Positions 1 to 9,330 of a stretch of DNA of 64,000 bases are shown here, piece after piece. A program made the position numbers and the translations under genes. Positions within the stretch are counted from its first letter, which is position 1, and each line of letters begins with the position of its first letter. Source of the stretch: Catellatospora sichuanensis (GTDB taxonomy: Bacteria > Actinomycetota > Actinomycetes > Mycobacteriales > Micromonosporaceae); NCBI RefSeq assembly GCF_007483665.1, contig NZ_VIQO01000013.1, positions 248,001 to 312,000 on the forward strand, given 5' to 3'. The notes under the pieces are model-generated. The model was not told the DNA's origin, ran no database searches, and was given only the letters and a program-made list of their open reading frames with translations.

Positions 1-857
1 GCCGCCTCCTTGCGCAGGCCTGCGATCTCCTCTTCGCGCGCCGCCAGCAGGTCGCCGAATCCGGCGAACACGTTGTCCGGCAGCAGGCCCAGCTCGGCTC
101 CGGGCGCGACATAACGGCCCAGGTAGAAGTCGTACGCCATGTCGATGACGGTGACCTCGGTCAGCGCCGCCACCGCGGCCTGCTTGCCCGCCAGCCGCAC
201 CGCGGCGGCGTCGGCCTCCAGCTCCTGGCGGCGCGACACCGCGTTGTCGATCAGCAGGTAGACCCGCGCGTAGCCCCGGATCGGCCAGCCCGCCACGTTC
301 CACTTGCCGATCCGGCCGACCGCGCCCGCGATGGCGATGCGCCCCCGGTAGGCCACCGCACCCAGCCGGGTGTGCGCGCCCGAGTAGTGGCCCAGCTCGT
401 GCGCGAGCACCGCGCGCAGCTGGTCGACGCTCATCGCCTGCAGCAGCGGGAGTCCCAGGTAGAGGTAGCGGCGTCCGGGGATGAGGCCCAGCAGCTTGGC
501 GTGCTCGGACACGGCCGCGTTGACCTCGGGCACGATGCGCAGCTCGTCCGGGGCGCGGGTGCCCACACCCTCGGCCAGCCGGCGCACCTCGGCCCACAGG
601 TGCGGGGCCTGCTCGGGCGACACGACCACGCCGGGCATGGGCTCGTTCTTCACCCGGATCGCCTGCCACAGCGCCCAGCCGACACCGCCGACGATCGCGA
701 TGAACAGCGGCGCGGTCACCTTCACCGCGATCGCCGCGGGCGCCACGCTGATCAGCCAGATCCCGAGCACCGCCGTCGCGGCCAGCTCCACCAGGATCAT
801 CACGAAGAAGCCGATCAGCATCAGCACGCTGAGCAGCGCACGCATACCTGCGGTCAT
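1..857 (-). CDS. M48-family zinc metalloprotease, truncated at window edge
   Basis: Membrane-bound zinc protease of the HtpX/Ste24 type; the 3' end lies outside the window. About 285 residues are visible. Two hydrophobic segments (about residues 7-40 and 48-66) precede the HELGH zinc motif at 153-157, followed by RRQELEAD near 209-216, which supplies the third ligand Glu. Start is the ATG at 857; an in-frame ATG at 845 is an alternative. Family members degrade damaged or unassembled membrane proteins, but the substrate here cannot be inferred. It stands divergent from the PHP gene. Confidence 0.85.
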   Translation of the reverse strand, partial: MTAGMRALLSVLMLIGFFVMILVELAATAVLGIWLISVAPAAIAVKVTAPLFIAIVGGVGWALWQAIRVKNEPMPGVVVSPEQAPHLWAEVRRLAEGVGTRAPDELRIVPEVNAAVSEHAKLLGLIPGRRYLYLGLPLLQAMSVDQLRAVLAHELGHYSGAHTRLGAVAYRGRIAIAGAVGRIGKWNVAGWPIRGYARVYLLIDNAVSRRQELEADAAAVRLAGKQAAVAALTEVTVIDMAYDFYLGRYVAPGAELGLLPDNVFAGFGDLLAAREEEIAGLRKEA

Positions 858-1006
858 GACACGTCCCTCCCCGTACGCCCGGAAGCCCGAACCGGCGCCG
901 GACCTTGCACCGCGCGACGCGGCGTGCCGGACCTTATCGCGGCCCTCCGACGGCGACAATCCCCTTCCCCGCCTGGGGTTTGCGGGCCGACGGATAGCCT
1001 TGCGGG

Positions 1007-1807
1007 ATGACCGGATCGGGTGGGCTGCGGGAGCTGCTGCGCGGGGACTGCCATGTCCACACCGACTGGTCCGACGGCGGCGACACCCTGGAGGCGATGG
1101 TCGCCGCGGCGGCCGCGCAGGGCCACGACTACCTGGTGCTGACCGATCACTCGCCCCGGCTGGCCATCGCGAACGGGCTGTCCGCGCAACGGCTGCGCCG
1201 CCAGCTCGACGCCGTGGCGACGGTGAACGAGGCGCTGGCGGGCACCGGTTTCCGGGTGCTGACCGGCATCGAGGTCGACATCGCCCCCGACGGCAGCCTC
1301 GACCAGGACCCGGAACTGCTGGCGCTGCTCGACGTCGTGGTCGGCTCGGTGCACAGCGAGCTGCGGATGGAGCGGGCCAAGATGACCCGGCGCCTGCTCA
1401 CCGCGCTGGCCGACCCGCACCTGGACATCCTGGGCCACTGCACCGGCCGCAAGCTCCCCGTCGCCACCGACGCCCGGCACGCCTCCCGTGGCGGCGCACC
1501 GCGCCGGCGCGCGCCGAGCAGCTTCGACGTGGACGCGGTGTTCGCCGCGGCGGCCCGCCACGACAAGGCCATCGAGATCAACTCTCGGCCGGACCGCCTG
1601 GACCCGCCCTCGAACCTGCTGCGCAAGGCGGCGAAGGTGGACGGCCTGCGGTTCGCGATCAACTCCGACGCCCATGCGGTCGCGCAGCTCGGCTGGCTGC
1701 CCAACGGCTGTGCCCGCGCCGAGGCCGCCGGCATCACCGCCGACCGCATCGTCAACACCCTGCCCGCCGACGACCTGCTGGCCTGGACCCGTACCCACGC
1801 GCCCTGA
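1007..1807 (+). CDS. PHP-domain metal-dependent phosphoesterase
   Basis: Stand-alone PHP domain of 266 residues, similar to the C-terminal PHP domain of PolX polymerases and to histidinol-phosphatase-like enzymes. All expected metal-ligand motifs are present in order: HVH (16-18), TDHS (46-49), GIEVD, GSVHSE, LGHCTGR and NSDAH near the C-terminus. The likely activity is phosphoester hydrolysis at a two- or three-metal centre. No his genes are nearby, so histidinol phosphatase is not favoured. ATG start. A Family-A palindrome follows at 1863-1937. Confidence 0.85.
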   Translation: MTGSGGLRELLRGDCHVHTDWSDGGDTLEAMVAAAAAQGHDYLVLTDHSPRLAIANGLSAQRLRRQLDAVATVNEALAGTGFRVLTGIEVDIAPDGSLDQDPELLALLDVVVGSVHSELRMERAKMTRRLLTALADPHLDILGHCTGRKLPVATDARHASRGGAPRRRAPSSFDVDAVFAAAARHDKAIEINSRPDRLDPPSNLLRKAAKVDGLRFAINSDAHAVAQLGWLPNGCARAEAAGITADRIVNTLPADDLLAWTRTHAP

Positions 1808-1862
1808 CCGCGCCCGTCCTCTGGGCGGCCCGCGGCCCGTGCGCGGTCCGGTCCGCGGCCTT

Positions 1863-1937
1863 GATCGTTCGACTTGCCAGGCAGGTGGGCGAATGCGGGG
1901 TCGAGATACGCACGACTGCCAGGCAAGTCGAACGATC
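1863..1937. repeat. Family-A palindromic repeat, copy 1
   Basis: Inverted repeat with 22-bp arms (1863-1884 and 1916-1937, one mismatch), outer GATC, inner TTGCC/GGCAA. Arms and loop are both similar to the copies at 6044, 10468 and 36936, so this is a dispersed element rather than a one-off terminator. It sits between the PHP gene (ending 1807) and the convergent EamA gene (ending 1983) and could also end transcription from both sides. Confidence 0.85.
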
Positions 1938-1982
1938 TTGGCGGGCGCCGCGCCGCATGGTCGGAGGCTGTGGGGCGGCGGG

Positions 1983-2933
1983 TCAGGTGAGGCGGCGGCG
2001 GGAGAGGGCGCCCTGGGCGACGGCCACGCCGAGCAGGACGATCAGCGCGCCGACGGGCTGGTTCCAGTGCAGGGACTCGTCCAGCACGAGGATGCCGAGC
2101 AGGGTGGCCACCACCGGGACCAGGTAGGTGACGAACGCGGCCATCGAGGCGCCCGCGGCCGCGATGACGCGCATGTTCAGGGCGAACGCGATGCCGCTGC
2201 CGAATACGCCCAGCGCCACCACCGAGCCGATGACCGGCCAGGACAGCCCGGTGACCGCGGGCGGCATGCCGGAGATCAGCAGTGCGGCGAGCAGCGAGGC
2301 CCCGGTCGCGACGGCGGTCTGCGCGAACGCCAGCGACACCCCGGACGGCCTTACGCCGCCGAAGTCGCGGCCGGTGACGAAGCGCTTGAGGTACGGGATC
2401 GACACGCCGTAGCAGGCGGCCGCCGCCCCGCACATGAGCTGCCCGCTCAGCGAGGACGCCCCGGCGTCGTGCCAGAAGCCGAGCACGATGAGCACTCCGG
2501 CGAACCCGATCAGCAGGCCGCCGGCGGACCGGGCGGTGAACTTCTCGGTGCGGAACACCAGCACCGCGAACGGCAGCACCCACAGTGCGGTGGTGGCGTT
2601 CCAGATGCCCGCGACCAGACTGTCGACCCGCTCCTCGCCGTACGCGAAAAGGGTGAACGGCAGCGCCACGCCGACCACGCCCGGCAGCAGCATGTGCCCC
2701 CACAGCCGGCGGTCGCCCGGCAGCCGTTGCCCGCCGATGACCAGCAGCGCCAGCAGCGTCAGCGCGCCGATGGCGATCCGCCCGGCGGCGACCCAGGTCG
2801 GGTGCAGCTCCCGTACGCCGATCTTGATGAAGATGAAGCTCGATCCCCAGATGACGGCGTTGGCCGCGAACGCGGGCAACCAGGCGGACCTGGTCACGGA
2901 CGCGGCGGTGTCAGGAGCAATCGCGGTGGTCAC
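1983..2933 (-). CDS. EamA/DMT-family transporter
   Basis: Integral membrane protein of the drug/metabolite transporter superfamily, with about ten hydrophobic segments arranged as two EamA repeats. The early sequence NAVIWGSSFIFIKIG is typical of the first repeat, and a second repeat begins near CGAAAACYGVSIPYLKR. The frame extends to an ATG at 3056, but that would overlap the divergent DUF885 start at 3055. The GTG at 2933 gives a normal short N-terminus of about 316 residues and is preferred. Substrate unknown; relatives export metabolites or amino acids. Confidence 0.85.
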   Translation of the reverse strand: MTTAIAPDTAASVTRSAWLPAFAANAVIWGSSFIFIKIGVRELHPTWVAAGRIAIGALTLLALLVIGGQRLPGDRRLWGHMLLPGVVGVALPFTLFAYGEERVDSLVAGIWNATTALWVLPFAVLVFRTEKFTARSAGGLLIGFAGVLIVLGFWHDAGASSLSGQLMCGAAAACYGVSIPYLKRFVTGRDFGGVRPSGVSLAFAQTAVATGASLLAALLISGMPPAVTGLSWPVIGSVVALGVFGSGIAFALNMRVIAAAGASMAAFVTYLVPVVATLLGILVLDESLHWNQPVGALIVLLGVAVAQGALSRRRLT

Positions 2934-3054
2934 CCCTGACACACTGCCAGAGTCGCGAGGTCGGGAGCCAGCGAGTTCCGGACATCGAACGGCCGAATCG
3001 CGCCACGGCTGAGTCGCCTGCGCCCCGGCGGCGCCGTCGGCTAGGTTTCCACGC

Positions 3055-4725
3055 ATGGGACGAGTTGATGACCTGGCCGATCGCTATGTCGACGAGTGGG
3101 CGCCGCTGAGCCCCACCGGCGCCACCTATGTCGGTATCAGCGGCTATGACGACAAACTGGATGACCTCTCCGCGGACGGCTATGCCGCCGTCGCGGACCT
3201 GGACCGCCGCACGCTGGCGGAACTGCGCACGATCGAGCCCGAGAACGAGCGTGAGTTCGTCGCCAGGGAAGCAATGATCGAGCGCATGGAGCTCAACGTC
3301 GCGCGGTTCGACGCGGGCGAGGTGACCAGCGAGCTCAACGTCATCTCCAGCGCGCTGCACGGGGTGCGGGGCACCTTCGACCTGATGCCCGTCGACGGCG
3401 AGGAGGCGGTGGCCAACATCGCCGCCCGGCTCAACGCCTTCCCCACCGCCCTCACGCAGTACCGGCAGACCCTGCTGGACGCCGCCCGCTCCGGCAAGGT
3501 GAGCGCGCGCCGCCAGATCGAGGAGGTCGCCAAGCAGTGCGACATCTGGACCAGCACGGAAGGTGACGACTTCTACTTCGGCCTGGCCCGGCGCATCGAC
3601 GCCGACGGCGCGCTGCGCGCCGAGCTGGACCGCGGCGCCGCGGCGGCGAACGAGGCGACCCGGGAGTTCGGGCAGTTCCTGCGCGCCGAGCTGGCCCCGC
3701 TGGGCCGGGAGAAGGAGGCCGCCGGGCGCGAGCGCTACGAGCTGGCCTCCCAGTACTTCCTCGGGGCGCGGGTCGACCTGGACGAGACGTACGCCTGGGG
3801 CTTCGAGGAGCTGCACCGGCTGGAGACCGAGATGCGGGCCGTGTCGGCGGTCATCGCGGGCCCCGGCGCCTCCATCGACGAGGCCGTGGCCAAGCTCGAC
3901 GCCGACCCGAAGTACAAGATCCAGGGCAAGGAGCAGTTCCGCGACTGGATGCAGCAGCTCGCCGAGAAGGCCATCAGCGACCTGAACGGCGCCCACTTCG
4001 ACATCCCCGAAGCGATCCAGCGGATCGAGTGCTGCCTCGCCCCGACCAGCGACGGCGGCATCTACTACACCGGCCCGAGCGAGGACTTCAGCCGTCCCGG
4101 CCGGATGTGGTGGGCCGTGCCGCAGGGCGTCAACGACTTCTCCACCTGGCGTGAGGTGACCACGGTCTACCACGAGGGCGCTCCGGGCCACCACCTGCAG
4201 GTCGCCCAGGCGGCGTACCAGGCGGAGAAGCTCAACCGCTGGCAGCGGCTGCTGAGCTGGTCCTCTGGTCACGGCGAGGGCTGGGCGCTGTACAGCGAGC
4301 GGCTCATGGACGACCTCGGTTACCTGGCCGACCCGGCCGACAAGCTCGGCATGCTCGACGGGCAGGCGTTCCGGGCCGCCCGCGTCATCGTCGACATCGG
4401 CATGCACCTGGAGCTGGAGATCCCGCGGGACAACCCGTTCGGCTTCCACCCGGGCGAGCGGTGGACCCCCGAGCTGGGCTGGGAGTTCCTCCGCGCGCAC
4501 TGCCGGGTGGGCGACGAGACCCTGCGCTTCGAACTCAACCGCTACCTCGGCTGGCCGGGACAGGCCCCGTCGTACAAGGTCGGCGAGCGGATCTGGCTGC
4601 AGGCCCGCGACGACGCCAAGGCCCGCAAGGGTGCCGCGTTCGACCTGCGGCAGTTCCACTCCGACGCGCTCGACCTCGGCTCCCTCGGCCTCGACCCCCT
4701 GCGCAAGGCCCTCGCCCGCCTCTGA
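3055..4725 (+). CDS. DUF885-family metallopeptidase-like protein
   Basis: Full-length DUF885 protein of 556 residues. The diagnostic HEGAPGHH motif at 373-380 is a variant zinc motif, and GEGWALY follows at about 407-413, where the family keeps a further conserved Glu. DUF885 members are distant relatives of carboxypeptidase Taq-type peptidases. No signal peptide is visible, so it is probably cytoplasmic. ATG start, divergent from the EamA gene. A Family-C palindrome lies 8 nt after the stop. Confidence 0.9.
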   Translation: MGRVDDLADRYVDEWAPLSPTGATYVGISGYDDKLDDLSADGYAAVADLDRRTLAELRTIEPENEREFVAREAMIERMELNVARFDAGEVTSELNVISSALHGVRGTFDLMPVDGEEAVANIAARLNAFPTALTQYRQTLLDAARSGKVSARRQIEEVAKQCDIWTSTEGDDFYFGLARRIDADGALRAELDRGAAAANEATREFGQFLRAELAPLGREKEAAGRERYELASQYFLGARVDLDETYAWGFEELHRLETEMRAVSAVIAGPGASIDEAVAKLDADPKYKIQGKEQFRDWMQQLAEKAISDLNGAHFDIPEAIQRIECCLAPTSDGGIYYTGPSEDFSRPGRMWWAVPQGVNDFSTWREVTTVYHEGAPGHHLQVAQAAYQAEKLNRWQRLLSWSSGHGEGWALYSERLMDDLGYLADPADKLGMLDGQAFRAARVIVDIGMHLELEIPRDNPFGFHPGERWTPELGWEFLRAHCRVGDETLRFELNRYLGWPGQAPSYKVGERIWLQARDDAKARKGAAFDLRQFHSDALDLGSLGLDPLRKALARL

Positions 4726-4733
4726 CCGAAGGC

Positions 4734-4785
4734 AAGGAAGGGCACCTTCTTATCGCTATGCGTATAAGAAGGTGCCCTTCTTAAC
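4734..4785. repeat. Family-C palindrome (AAGGAAGGGCACC type), copy 1
   Basis: Perfect 17-bp arms at 4737-4753 and 4764-4780 around a CGCTATGCGT-like loop, followed by TTAAC. Near-identical elements occur at 23537-23589 and 31896-31947. It lies between convergent genes ending at 4725 and 4839 and probably also works as a bidirectional terminator. Confidence 0.85.
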
Positions 4786-4838
4786 TTCAGCCCTGGGCTG
4801 TGCTGGGCGGAAGGACCGCGGGCGGGTGGCTACTGCGG

Positions 4839-6131
4839 TCAGGGCGTGGCCAGGGCCTCCGTCGGCGACAGCCGCGAGGCGCGGATCGCCGGATAGAGGC
4901 CCGCGCAGCCGCCGATCACCAGCGTCGCACCCAGACCGCCGAGGGTCGCCCAGGCGGGCACGACACCCGGCCAGCCCTGGAGCAGGGCGTACGCCGTGGT
5001 CACCAACCCGCCCAGCAGCACCCCGCCGACCCCGCCCAGTGCCGCCAGCAGCAGCGACTCGGTCAGGAACTGGCCCCGCACCTGGCCACGGGTCGCCCCG
5101 AGCGAACGCCGCAACCCGATCTCGGCCCGCCGCTCCAGCACCGAGATGACCATCGTGTTGGCCACCCCGACCCCGCCGACCAGCAGTGCCACCGCGCCGA
5201 GCCCGAGCAGCAGGCCGGTGAACGCCTCGTCGGTGGCCAGTTGCGCGGCGAGCGCATCCGACGGCCGGGACACCTTGACCTCGTTGGGCGCCTCCGGGTT
5301 CGCGGTCGCCGCGAGCACCTCGCTCACCGCCTCCACCTGGGACTCCGACGATCGGGTGTACACCGTCGTGGCGTGCCCGTCGAAGTCCAGGTAGGACTCT
5401 GCCGCGGGCCAGCCGACCAGTGCGGCGCTGTCCAGCTCGGCGGCCAGCGGCACCGGCCGCAGGATGCCGACCACGGTGAACCAGCGGCCGCCCAGCCACA
5501 CCTGCCGGTCCGGCCCCGCCTCGGTGACCCCGAGCCGGCTCGCCGCGGTCGACCCCAGCACCGTCGCCGGGTAACGTGCCGTCGCCGCGTTCAGCCACGT
5601 GCCGTCGGCCAGTTCCGCGCCGACCGTGGCGGGCAGGTCGAGGTCGGCGGCGCGTACGCCCAGGCTGCCGCTCTCCGCCTTGGGGATGCGGTCGGTGCGG
5701 TAGACCTTGGTGTCGATCCGGCCCACCGCGGACACGTCGGTGACCGGGCCGATCCGCTCGATCATCGTGGCCGCCTCCAGCGGCAGCTTCGCGTCCTGCC
5801 CGAACAGGTTGCTGCCCGGACTGACGGTGAGCAGGTTGGTGCCGAGCCGGTCCAGCGTCTGGTCCAGCTCCGCCCGCGACGAGGCGGAGATGCCGACCAC
5901 GGCGACCATCGCCGCGATCCCGATGGCGATGCCCAGGGCGGACAGCAGTGCCCGGGTCGGCCGGGTACGCAGCCCGATCGCCCCCACCCGCACCAGATCC
6001 GCCCACCGCAACCGCGGCACCGCCAGCCCGGCGGCCCGTCCTTGATCGCTCGACTTGCCCGGCACCTGTGCGTATCTTGACCGTCCTTTCGCCCGGTTGC
6101 CAGGCAAGTCGGACGATCTTGGCGTGGTCAT
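4839..6131 (-). CDS. MacB-like ABC transporter permease (module 1)
   Basis: FtsX/MacB-type permease of 430 residues: a TM segment near 58-78, a large extracytoplasmic MacB-PCD-like domain, then three TM segments at the C-terminus with [15 protein letters not shown]. It is last in the operon lipoprotein-adaptor-ATPase-permease. The ATG at 6131 overlaps the ATPase stop as ATGA, which supports this start. However, residues about 5-30 are encoded by a Family-A palindrome (6044-6118). An alternative is an internal GTG just after the element (LAVPRLRW). It should form an MacAB-like exporter with the upstream gene products; substrate unknown. Confidence 0.88.
   Translation of the reverse strand: MTTPRSSDLPGNRAKGRSRYAQVPGKSSDQGRAAGLAVPRLRWADLVRVGAIGLRTRPTRALLSALGIAIGIAAMVAVVGISASSRAELDQTLDRLGTNLLTVSPGSNLFGQDAKLPLEAATMIERIGPVTDVSAVGRIDTKVYRTDRIPKAESGSLGVRAADLDLPATVGAELADGTWLNAATARYPATVLGSTAASRLGVTEAGPDRQVWLGGRWFTVVGILRPVPLAAELDSAALVGWPAAESYLDFDGHATTVYTRSSESQVEAVSEVLAATANPEAPNEVKVSRPSDALAAQLATDEAFTGLLLGLGAVALLVGGVGVANTMVISVLERRAEIGLRRSLGATRGQVRGQFLTESLLLAALGGVGGVLLGGLVTTAYALLQGWPGVVPAWATLGGLGATLVIGGCAGLYPAIRASRLSPTEALATP
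6044..6118. repeat. Family-A palindromic repeat, copy 2, inside the permease 5' end
   Basis: Arms of 21 bp at 6044-6064 and 6098-6118 with three mismatches and outer GATC. The loop, read on the minus strand, matches the loop of the copy at 36936. The element lies wholly inside the open frame of the ABC permease, 13 nt from its ATGA-coupled start, and keeps the frame open. Confidence 0.85.
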
Positions 6132-6793
6132 GCGGGGACCTCCGCGACGAGTGCGCCGTCGCGCAGGGCGATCATGCGGGGGAAGGCCGCGGCGATCTCC
6201 CGGTCGTGGGTGATCACGACCAGGGTGGTGCCGGCCGCGTTCAACTCGTGCAGCAGGTCCAGCACGACCTCGCCGGAGTGCGAGTCCAGGTTGCCGGTGG
6301 GCTCGTCGGCCAGCAGCAGCGGTGGGTCGCCGACCACGGCGCGGGCGATCGCGACCCGCTGCCGCTCACCGCCGGACAGCTCGTGCGGCCGGTGCGCCAG
6401 CCGGTGGGCCAGCCCCACCCGGTCCAGTGCGGCGGTCGCCCGTTCCCGGCGCTCCTTGAGCGGCACTCCGGCGTAGAGCAGCCCGTCCGCGACGTTGTCC
6501 ACGCAGGACATGCCCTGCGCGAGGTGGAACTGCTGGAACACGAACCCGATCCGGCTGCCGCGCAGCGCCGACAGCTGCCGGTCCGACAGCTCCGCCAGGT
6601 CGTACCCGTCGATCTCGACGCGGCCGCTGGTCGGCCGGTCCAGTGCCCCGATCATGTGCAGCATCGTCGACTTGCCCGAGCCGGACGGGCCGACGATCGC
6701 GGCCGGCTCGCCGCGTTCGATCCGCAGGCTCACCCCGGCCAGCGCGGTCACCCCGCCCGGATAGACCTTGGCGACGTCGGTGAGTTCGATCAT
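6128..6793 (-). CDS. ABC transporter ATP-binding protein (module 1)
   Basis: LolD/MacB-type ATPase of 221 residues. Walker [10 protein letters not shown] at 35-43, signature [14 protein letters not shown], Walker [14 protein letters not shown] and a switch His in VVITHDRE are all intact. The frame is open much further upstream, but [14 protein letters not shown] at 6793 is the natural N-terminus. It energises the permease with which it overlaps by ATGA; the adaptor gene ends 77 nt upstream. Confidence 0.93.
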   Translation of the reverse strand: MIELTDVAKVYPGGVTALAGVSLRIERGEPAAIVGPSGSGKSTMLHMIGALDRPTSGRVEIDGYDLAELSDRQLSALRGSRIGFVFQQFHLAQGMSCVDNVADGLLYAGVPLKERRERATAALDRVGLAHRLAHRPHELSGGERQRVAIARAVVGDPPLLLADEPTGNLDSHSGEVVLDLLHELNAAGTTLVVITHDREIAAAFPRMIALRDGALVAEVPA

Positions 6794-6870
6794 CGCGGGC
6801 GGTCGTGGCCCGCCGTCGCGACCTTCCGCCAGGTCGGCGGCACCGCTCGGCAGATCCGGGGGTACGCCGG

Positions 6871-7920
6871 TCACGACGGCATCCCGACGACCGTGCCCTC
6901 GGCCAGGCCGTCCCCGCTGACCTCGACCCGCCCGGCCGCGAACAGCCCGGTCTGCACCGCGACGATGCGGCTGCCGCCGCCCTCGACGACCTCCACGCCG
7001 TAGCCGCCCTCGGCCAGCGCCAGCAGCGCCGCCACCGGCACGGTGAGCACGCTTTCGCGCGTCTCCGCGGTGAAGTCCACGTCGACCGCGGCCTGGTGGA
7101 ACCCCTGCACCGCCTCCTTCGCCGCCAGCGACACGGTGACCTCCAGGTTCGTGGTCGGGTCGGCGCCGTTGACCCCGGGGGCGATGACCGTCTGCACCCG
7201 GCCCACCTTGCCCGGCACCCGCTTGCCGTCGGGCAGCTCGACCTCCACGGCCGCGCCGACCTCGGCCAGCCGCTCGTCGGCGACCTCCAGCTCCACCACG
7301 ACCGCCCGGTCCACCCCGCTGCGGGTCAGGATCGGCGTGCCGGGCTGCACCAGGTCGCCGACGGACGCGCTGAGCGCGTCCACGCGCACCTGGCCGCCCG
7401 CGAAGACGATCCGGCCCGGCTCGACCACACCCGTCTCCGGCAGGCCCAGGTCCTCCTGCCACTCCCGCACCGCACTGGCCGTCGACGAGGTGAACTCGCG
7501 GTCCACCGTGAAGCCGTCGTACCCGAGCGCCTGGAGGTTCTGCTCCAGCTGCTTGACGTCGGCGCCCTCGACCCCGTTGCGCAGCTGCCGGTACGCGGGC
7601 AGCGCACCGTACAGCAGCACCACCGGCTGGTCGTCGATGCGGAACAGGGGCTTGCCGCGGCCGATCACCGCGTTCTCCGCGGCCAGCCAGGTGACCGTGC
7701 CCGCGCTGCGCGCCCCGACGGTGTGCTCGGTGCCGTACCCCAGGGTGCCGCTCTTGGTCTCGGTGTCCGACAGCGTCTGCCGGGTCACCGTCGCCGTCTC
7801 CGCCGGCCCGGCGGCGGCCGCCTCCTCACCGCCGGACAGTTTCGGCAGGCCCACGGCCAGCCCCGCCGCCGCGGCGACCGCGAGCACGGCGACGCCGCCG
7901 ACCAGGTAGCGAGCCCTCAC
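6871..7920 (-). CDS. Efflux adaptor (HlyD-like) with peptidoglycan-binding domain
   Basis: Single-pass membrane adaptor of 349 residues. An N-terminal TM segment (about 5-24) is followed by HlyD-like barrel segments and, in place of a long coiled-coil hairpin, a PG_binding_1-like domain ([17 protein letters not shown] through [10 protein letters not shown]). A C-terminal beta-barrel segment follows. The GTG at 7920 overlaps the lipoprotein stop as GTGA and is preferred over the ATG at 7962. It is expected to link the ABC module to the cell wall. Confidence 0.88.
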   Translation of the reverse strand: MRARYLVGGVAVLAVAAAAGLAVGLPKLSGGEEAAAAGPAETATVTRQTLSDTETKSGTLGYGTEHTVGARSAGTVTWLAAENAVIGRGKPLFRIDDQPVVLLYGALPAYRQLRNGVEGADVKQLEQNLQALGYDGFTVDREFTSSTASAVREWQEDLGLPETGVVEPGRIVFAGGQVRVDALSASVGDLVQPGTPILTRSGVDRAVVVELEVADERLAEVGAAVEVELPDGKRVPGKVGRVQTVIAPGVNGADPTTNLEVTVSLAAKEAVQGFHQAAVDVDFTAETRESVLTVPVAALLALAEGGYGVEVVEGGGSRIVAVQTGLFAAGRVEVSGDGLAEGTVVGMPS

Positions 7921-8441
7921 TTGCCACCGCCGCCCTTGAAGTTCGGCATGATCGCCCGGCACTTCTCCAGCGCCTTCGCGAACGCCGGGCTGGTGCGCAG
8001 GTCACCGAGCGCGCCGTCCAGGCGCAGCTTGCCGGTGTCGTCGGGCTCCGGGAAGTTCTCGACACCGTTCTCGCGCATGCACTTGGCCAGGGCCCGCAGC
8101 TGCTCCACCTGCTGCGGGTCGAGGGCGATCGCCTCGCCGCCGTTGGGCAGCAGCGTCTTGCACGCCTCCATCGCGGGCGCCAGCTTGTCCTTGTCGACCT
8201 TCGCGAGGTCGGCCCGCATCTGGTCGCCCGGCTCGGGATCGGGCATGTCCACGCCGTGCTCACGCATGCACGCGGCGAACTTGCGCCCCTGCTCCTGCTT
8301 GTCCAGCGCGGCCGCCGAGGCCGACGCGCCCGGCCGGGCGCCGCCCGCGGTCGCCACACCCTCGTCCTTCGTGCCACCGCACGCCGCCAGCACCGGCACA
8401 CACGCCAGCACGGCGGCCGCGGCCATCAGTCTCGTCCTCAT
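7917..8441 (-). CDS. Lipoprotein with duplicated CMRE(H/N)GV unit
   Basis: Exported lipoprotein of 174 residues: signal peptide with lipobox LAAC at Cys21, then two copies of an unassigned unit. Unit 1 starts with CMREHGVDMPDPEP and ends at MEACKTLLPNG; unit 2 starts with CMRENGVENFPEPD and ends at LEKCRAIMPNF. Each unit thus has one Cys near each end. Start chosen at MRTRLMAA (8441) because it gives a clean signal peptide. First gene of the four-gene export operon and divergent from a two-component system. A substrate- or signal-binding role is inference. Confidence 0.8.
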   Translation of the reverse strand: MRTRLMAAAAVLACVPVLAACGGTKDEGVATAGGARPGASASAAALDKQEQGRKFAACMREHGVDMPDPEPGDQMRADLAKVDKDKLAPAMEACKTLLPNGGEAIALDPQQVEQLRALAKCMRENGVENFPEPDDTGKLRLDGALGDLRTSPAFAKALEKCRAIMPNFKGGGGK

Positions 8442-8513
8442 GCCGCCATCAGACCCGCCCCCGCGTATCGCCCGCGTAACCACGACCACCCCTCACCCCG
8501 CCAAGAATCTGAT

Positions 8514-8578
8514 CTTGCTGCAGCAAGTCTTGAAGAGTCGCGGCCATGAGGGCGCCGTGAAGCCGCGACTCTTCAAGA
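8514..8578. repeat. Palindrome cluster in divergent promoter region
   Basis: A perfect 14-bp palindrome CTTGCTGCAGCAAG (8514-8527) is followed directly by perfect 17-bp arms TCTTGAAGAGTCGCGGC (8528-8544) and its complement (8562-8578). The pair lies between the divergent lipoprotein and response-regulator genes, so it may be an operator region as well as a repeat. Confidence 0.75.
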
Positions 8579-8673
8579 ACTGCGACGCGGGCGGGCGGGG
8601 GTGGCGGGGGCGGGTCCGGGGGAGGTGATCTTGTTTATGTGGGGGTTATCGGGTGGGAGGGCATCATTGCTGC

Positions 8674-9330
8674 GTGCGGGTGCTGGTGGTGGAGGATGAG
8701 GACGTGTTGGCGGACGCCGTGGCCGAGTGGCTGCGGCGGGAGGCCTTCGCGGTGGACGTGGCCTACGACGGGGACACCGCGCACGAGCGGCTCGCCGTGC
8801 ATCCGTACGACGTGGTGGTCCTCGACCGTGATCTGCCGGGGCGGCCGGGCGACGAGCTGTGCCGGGAGATCGCCGACCGGCTGCCGCAGACCCGGGTGCT
8901 GATGCTGACCGCCGCCGCGGCCGTACGCGAGCGCGTCGCCGGGCTGGCGCTGGGCGCCGACGACTACCTGGTCAAGCCGTTCGCGATGGTCGAGCTGGCG
9001 GCGCGGGTGCACGCGCTGGCCCGGCGGGCCGTGCTGAAGAACCCTGCGGTGCTCCAGCGGGCCGGGATCACCCTCGACCCGGCCCGGCGCACCGCGGAGC
9101 GCGACGGCCATGACCTCGGCCTGGCCCGCAAGGAGTTCGCCGTGCTGGCCGAGCTGCTGCGCGCCGACGGCGCCGTGGTCTCCGCCGAGCAGCTGCTCGA
9201 ACGGGCCTGGGACGAGCACATCGACCCGTTCACCAACGTGGTACGGGTGACCGTGATGAAGCTGCGGCGCAAGCTCGGCGAGCCGCAGCCGATCGAGACA
9301 GTCGCCGGAGTGGGGTACCGCATACCGTGA
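8674..9330 (+). CDS. OmpR-family response regulator
   Basis: Receiver plus winged-helix regulator of 218 residues. Acidic pocket VVEDED (5-10), phospho-acceptor Asp51 ([10 protein letters not shown]) and Lys101 (YLVKPF) are present. The C-terminal DNA-binding domain carries [13 protein letters not shown] and GVGYRIP. GTG start at 8674; the longer frame from 8653 adds a non-homologous MGGHHCC stretch. It overlaps the kinase gene by 4 nt. Probable target is the divergent export operon. Confidence 0.92.
   Translation: MRVLVVEDEDVLADAVAEWLRREAFAVDVAYDGDTAHERLAVHPYDVVVLDRDLPGRPGDELCREIADRLPQTRVLMLTAAAAVRERVAGLALGADDYLVKPFAMVELAARVHALARRAVLKNPAVLQRAGITLDPARRTAERDGHDLGLARKEFAVLAELLRADGAVVSAEQLLERAWDEHIDPFTNVVRVTVMKLRRKLGEPQPIETVAGVGYRIP

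Noticed and set aside
2911..4659. 582-residue open frame on the minus strand
   Set aside because: Antisense to the DUF885 gene, which has intact family motifs; the reverse translation has none.
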